Shown: in pieces, positions 60,013-64,000 of the stretch
Layout of the letters: each line of letters starts with the position of its first letter
Position numbering within the stretch: the first letter of the stretch is position 1
Assembly (NCBI GenBank): GCA_910595825.1
Contig: OU343162.1
Coordinates: 148,179,634 to 148,243,633 of the forward strand
Source: Philhelius pedissequus
Taxonomy: Eukaryota > Arthropoda > Insecta > Diptera > Syrphidae
Direction of reading: 5' to 3'
Length of the DNA: 64,000 nucleotides
Made by a program: the position numbers and the translations under genes
The notes under the pieces: generated by a model
What the model was told of the DNA's origin: nothing
What the model saw: only the letters and a program-made list of their open reading frames with translations
Database searches by the model: none

Positions 60013-60477
60013 AATGTATATTTAAATCTAGATTATGGATTTTTTTTTATAAATGGATGATACACATAATACAAACTTTTTAGATTGTTTAATTGTTAAA
60101 GTTTGAGGGAAAAAAATGCCGTTTGATTTGTTGGACAAATATGAATACAGTAAAATCTTGGGCGTAAATTTTGTTTTTAATTTTCAATTGAAGTGTTTGC
60201 TTTTTCGTAGGAAGAAGCCTCTTCCTCAAATTCACTGCCAGACTCGTTAATTTCAAAAGGAACTGCAATATTTTTGTCCACATTTACATTTTCATCCATC
60301 AACACAAATCTCTCAGGTTATCCACCAATCTGCATTCATGAAGGAGCTTGGAAACTTCTCTTAAATTTGCTATAGGCGAGTCATCTTCTCGATCGAATTC
60401 ACTGTCCTCCAAATTCAAACTTGAAACTACCTGAGCGCAAATAAACAAAGATTTAAAACTCCAAAAATAAATCTGTT
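60013..60477. other. Host flank right of the LINE
   Basis: 60013-60115 continues the duplicated host segment (compare 55665-56030). The rest is unrecognised. Confidence 0.5.
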
Positions 60478-60480
60478 TAA

Positions 60481-60753
60481 GTCCCCTTTCACACAGGGAA
60501 ACCAGTTGCTGGAGATTTTTTTGACGTTTTCCTTTAATTGCCTTGTAGCTTTCACATGAAGAAACTGGCACCGAGAAACTGAGGAGGAAACTGGGAAGAT
60601 TTTGTTGGGCTAATTGGAAAGCAAAGCAAAACGTCAAAAAAATCTCTTCAAATCGTTGACCGGGGAGATTTTTTGCATTTCCCTTACTTCTTGCCCTTCT
60701 CGCCAACACACTCCCAGTTGCCGGCAACTCAGTTTCCTTGTGTGAAAGGGGAC
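60481..60753. mobile_element. Harbinger-like MITE with TAA target duplication
   Basis: Inverted ends GTCCCCTTTCACACAGGG (60481) and its mirror CCTTGTGTGAAAGGGGAC (ending 60753), imperfectly paired for about 32 bp, flanked by TAA (60478-60480, 60754-60756). A second inner inverted pair GAGATTTTTTTGACGTTTT is at about 60511 and 60627. Length 273 bp, no coding role. The minus-strand ORF 60299-60763 runs through it by chance. Confidence 0.82.
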
Positions 60754-60889
60754 TAACGTCCAAACAAAATCACTTTCATCACGTGAATGAGAGAAAATAA
60801 TTTGATGCTCGCTGTAAAAGACTGCAACTTAAACAAAAATACCGTTGTCAAAATCATCAGCGTGATGCCATATTCAATCCTGCTCTGGT

Positions 60890-61062
60890 GTCCGTCTAAG
60901 TTAAAATATTTTGTCATTGATAAGTGAAATTCCTGTGCGTGTCCGTCCAAGGGAGTGTCCGTCCAAGAGAAACTGAAAACAATGAAACGCTTATGGAGCA
61001 ATTTCCGTGCAAGAAAATGTGTCCGCCTAAGAGAGATGTCCGCATAGGGAGATTTCCCTGTA
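60890..61062 (-). mobile_element. Possible pogo-like element terminus
   Basis: The minus strand from 61062 reads CAGGGAAATCTCCC, then repeated GGACATCTCTCTTAGGCGGACA-like units (GTCCGTCCAAGGGAGT, GTCCGTCCAAGAGA, GTCCGCCTAAGAGAGA, GTCCGCATAGGGAGA on the plus strand), followed by TA. This resembles pogo/Tigger-type ends. The opposite end was not found. Confidence 0.4.
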
Positions 61063-61325
61063 TATTAAAAATAGCTTCTTATTTCTAAAATTTTGAAAAC
61101 ATTTTTACAAAAAATGCCTTTATGAAGTAATTAATAATGTGCATATAAAATTTTAATTAAAAAAAAGCAGTGATGGGATTTTGAAAAAAAAAATCAGAAA
61201 ATCGAAAACCAAAAAAATGGTTCTACTATAGAGTTACCAAACATAAACTTTTTTTTCCTTTAAAAAATACCAAAAAGCAAAACTTGCCCTATAGCACCTA
61301 CATATGTATATCGGAAGTAAACAAA
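61063..61325 (+). repeat. Short copy of the modular T-rich repeat
   Basis: AATCGAAAACCAAAAAAATGGTTCTACTATAG with a TTACCAAACATAAAC block, ending AACTTGCCCTATAGCACC, as in the longer copies. Confidence 0.55.
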
Positions 61326-61353
61326 CGAATTTAAAAATATTTTTATTTATATA

Positions 61354-61841
61354 CAGGGTGTCCCAAAAGTAAACGACGAAACGAAACGGGTGTTAGGGTT
61401 TTTTATGAAATATTCTCAAAAATGTACCATCTTGAAATGAGAATTGAACACGCCAACTTTTAAAGTAATTTGCCAAAATTTCGTAGTACATTTTTTTACA
61501 CTACACTCCATTAATTTAGAGTCATGTAAGCATTTTGAGTAGTTAGTTGGGCAAAAAAATAATGTTTTTTGAAAACTGATGCAGGTATGTTTAAATTTTT
61601 AAATGTAATTGTTAGAAGGGTTATTCAAGGTTTCATAACATAAAAAAAAAAATGAGAAAAATTAAGATTTGTAATCACGGCGCTTAAGAGACCGTTACAG
61701 GGTGACCATTTTTTCGATTTTTTTCGAATGTCTATAACTCACAAAATACATGACTACAATTCTTTTATTATTTTTCTGATAACTGTCACCACCTACCCTA
61801 CCATCCGTTTGCGTTTCGACGTTGACTTTTGGGACACCCTG
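61354..61841. mobile_element. Mariner-type MITE
   Basis: Inverted ends CAGGGTGTCCCAAAAGT (61354) and its mirror (ending 61841), imperfectly paired for about 37 bp, flanked by TA (61352-61353, 61842-61843). 488 bp with no transposase. CAGGGTGTCCC ends are typical of mariner/Tc relatives. Confidence 0.85.
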
Positions 61842-61843
61842 TA

Positions 61844-62611
61844 TTAATTGTTCTCAAGTAAAGGCAGTACAACAAACTACTACTATTTCTTGTCCCATCT
61901 TGAACTGAAAACAAAATCAAAGGTGTCTATTTTCAGCAGTGATGGCATTGTGTCCATCACGGTCACTGACAGAAATTATGGCATTGATAATTGATATTAA
62001 TCATTTCACTGACAGTTTCATTTGCGAGATATAGCATACTGTTTAAACTCCTTATAATTTAATGATATTACCTACAATATTCTAACTATTATGTAATAAG
62101 ACATATTGTTTTAAAATACTTATGTTAAAATAAATAAATACAAATACAAAATTTCACCTCCTTATTCACATACAAAGTCCAACACCTCATTTAAGATTTT
62201 TACCCCTGCCCTGGGAGGGTCCAAGCACGTAACCTTATACAGTCGACCATTGCCAGCATCTGTGTTAGTTCAATCAAATTTCGATTGTATCGTTAGAATC
62301 AGTAGCATACAAAATCGAAAAGGACGTTTGAAACAAAAGTATTTACTCGAAGCAAAAAGTTATTGGCTGCCGATTATGAAAGCAAATAAACAAAATATGT
62401 CGGTGAATAAATAAGAGGCAACGATTTTTAACAAATCACTTTTTTCAAAATTGTTTTCTACATTAGTTTGGAAACTCCCACTGGATAGAAGGTTTAAAGT
62501 TGCGCAAAGCTGAAGAGCTGGTGGAACTGATATACTTGTTAAAAAAATTGTATATTAATATTTATTAATTCTAGTGGATTGCTGTTATATCTTTTTTTTT
62601 ATGAAAAATTA
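61844..62611. other. Spacer
   Basis: No gene or element recognised. Confidence 0.5.
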
Positions 62612-63140
62612 TATATACAATTTAATTCAGCTCAAATTTTTACAATGTTACATATTTACAAATAATTAATTCTTAAGTCTAACATTATATATCTGCGAGC
62701 ACAGAAGGGGCTCTGCTTCGTTAAATTGTTGGTTTATTTTATACATTTTATACTAAAAAGTGTCTTAAGTCTAACATAGGTTTTTTTTAATAAAATTTGA
62801 ATTTATCTCCTCGGCTTGAGCAGTGCTGACTGTCGTTGATTGGTGTGGTTGAGATGGGGTTGGAGGGCCTTAACTCCTGTTGCTTGTCAGCTGGTTTGGT
62901 CCTGTGGTGGCTTCAACCTCTGTTGTACTGCGTTCCTGCAGCTACGTAGAAGTTTCCGAAGCTGTTATCTGACCATATTCCAAATGCTGGATCCATCATG
63001 GATAGCACGTGAAGGTACCGGACTTCTGTGTCTGGGTCACCCGTAATTAAATTAATAAGAGGGCTAGGATGGGATGGGATTTTTTGCAGCATCTTGACGC
63101 TGAGGTTGTACATGTATTTGTCTATGGGCCAATTCCTGAA
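62612..63140 (-). mobile_element. 3' end of a second copy of the 57.9-60.0 kb LINE
   Basis: Matches 57935-58450 almost base for base (GCTCAAATTTTTACAATGTT, GGTTGGAGGGCCTTAACTCC, CTGGATCCATCATGGATAGC), with the C-terminal YMYNLSVKMLQKIPSHP codons. The match stops at about 63140 (TTCCTGAAG), where the mariner-related sequence begins. It carries a 12-base insertion (AAGAGGGCTAGG) near 63056 relative to the other copy. Confidence 0.88.
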
Positions 63141-64000
63141 GCTGAAGGGTCCGCCAAATAACTTTTTTTTTTTTTGAAAATGCTATAAAAAAAAACTACT
63201 GAATATTTTCTCAAATTTCTTTTTTTATTTGAAAGTTCAATCGTTCCGGTTAATAATAAAAAATAATTGTATTCAAATGGCTGCTTCGGCTGTCCTTGCA
63301 GTAGCCTACACGATCGGACCAATTTTTAAGCACATTATCGATTGGTTGCAGCTGTATTTCACCAATGGCTTCACGAATATTGTCCTTTGGCTTGTCGGCG
63401 TAACACTTATCTTTTACGGCACCCCACAAATAATAGTCCAACGGTGTCAAATCGCAGCTCCGAGGTGGCCAAACGACATCAGCTCTGCGGCTGATAATGC
63501 GATCTTCAAAAACAGGGCGCAAAACATCGAGTGTAGCTTCGGCTGTGTGGCACGTAGCGCCGTCCTGTTGAAACCAAATATTGCCAATATCCTCCTCTTC
63601 AATTTTTGTGAACAAAAATTCATTCAACATGGCCCGACAACGATCGCCATTGACTGTAACGGCCACTCATTGCTCATTTTCGAAGAAACATGGTCCAATT
63701 ATGCCTCTGGACCAAAATCCGCACCAAACAGTGACTCGTTTTGGGTGTATCGGCTTTTCAATGTATGCGTGCGGGTTTTCTGTGCCCCAAATGCGACAAT
63801 TTTGCTTGTTTACATACCCGCCAAGATCAAAATGAGCTTCATCTGAAAAGATGATTTTTTTGGCAAAATCGGCATCTTCTCTAAGTCGATCGCAGGCCCA
63901 CTAAGCGAAGCGAAAACGCGTTGGATGGTCAGTTGGCTTCAACTCCTGAACCAATTGGACTTTGTATGGCGTCATACCAAGGTCTTTATGCAAAATTCGT
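63141..64000 (-). mobile_element. DD41D (rosa-like) mariner, decayed, cut by the window edge
   Basis: The minus strand encodes, from the right edge: VQELKPTDHPTRFRFA, IIFSDEAHFDLGGYVNKQNCR (first Asp near 63830), WGTENPHAYIEKPIHPKRVTVW, then IWFQQDGATCHTAEA (second Asp) and WPPRSCDLTPLDYYLWG (third Asp), with 41 residues between the last two. In-frame stops at 63901-63903 and 63667-63669, and a gap after ADKP, make it a pseudogene. The last 138 codons are open (63250-63666). Its 3' end in this window borders a LINE copy; no terminal repeat or TA was defined. It is about as similar in motifs to 12828-14042 as relatives within one group. Confidence 0.85.

Noticed and set aside
60299..60763. 154-codon minus-strand ORF
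   Set aside because: More than half of it is the Harbinger-like MITE 60481-60753, so it is a composite accident.
63229..63846. 205-codon plus-strand ORF
   Set aside because: Antisense shadow of the DD41D transposase on the minus strand.
1..64000. CRISPR arrays, tRNA and rRNA genes
   Set aside because: No regularly spaced identical repeats with unique spacers; no GGTTCGANTCC B-box with a matching A-box or cloverleaf was seen by eye; no rRNA-like sequence. A tRNAscan-SE run would settle the tRNA point.

Overview
The window is AT-rich nuclear DNA from a dipteran fly. It has short introns with canonical GT-AG sites, an RR-2 cuticle protein gene, part of a neurobeachin-like gene, and many transposons of types common in flies (rosa-type DD41D mariners, BEL/Pao, RTE/jockey-like LINEs, a Penelope-like fragment, Helitron pieces, MITEs). 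The species cannot be fixed from sequence alone.

Layout. 0-2.6 kb: a 5'-truncated LINE (minus strand) with target-site duplication and an (ACTT)4 tail. 2.6-10 kb: non-coding DNA with a 27-bp-TIR Tc1 element that carries a nested Penelope-like fragment, a TAA-flanked MITE with a perfect 24-bp palindrome, and copies of a modular T-rich repeat. 10.8-11.7 kb: a two-exon cuticle protein gene with TATA box and initiator. 12.8-14.0 kb: a decayed DD41D mariner. 15.6-16.9 kb: an antisense LINE relic. 17.1-20.1 kb: twelve consecutive exons of a neurobeachin-like (NBEAL) gene covering the PH-like, BEACH and first WD40 parts. Upstream exons and the end of the gene were not found. 20.5 kb: a possible 60-codon gene on the minus strand. 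21-42 kb: gene-poor DNA with LINE relics, deleted mariner, hAT and other TIR elements, and hammerhead-like motifs. 42.5-45.4 kb: two Helitron helicase fragments. 45.9-47.1 kb: an inverted copy of the modular repeat. 48.06-53.70 kb: a very young BEL/Pao LTR retrotransposon with near-identical LTRs, one in-frame stop and an in-frame loss of the integrase core. 54-64 kb: more modular repeat, a LINE inserted in one copy of a duplicated host segment, Harbinger-like and mariner-like MITEs, a second LINE 3' end and a DD41D mariner that runs off the right edge.

Only two host protein-coding genes are well supported (cuticle protein, NBEAL); a third small ORF is plausible. They are unrelated in function: one makes an extracellular chitin-binding matrix protein, the other a large cytoplasmic BEACH-WD40 membrane-trafficking scaffold. 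Nearly everything else recognisable is transposon-derived, mostly broken.
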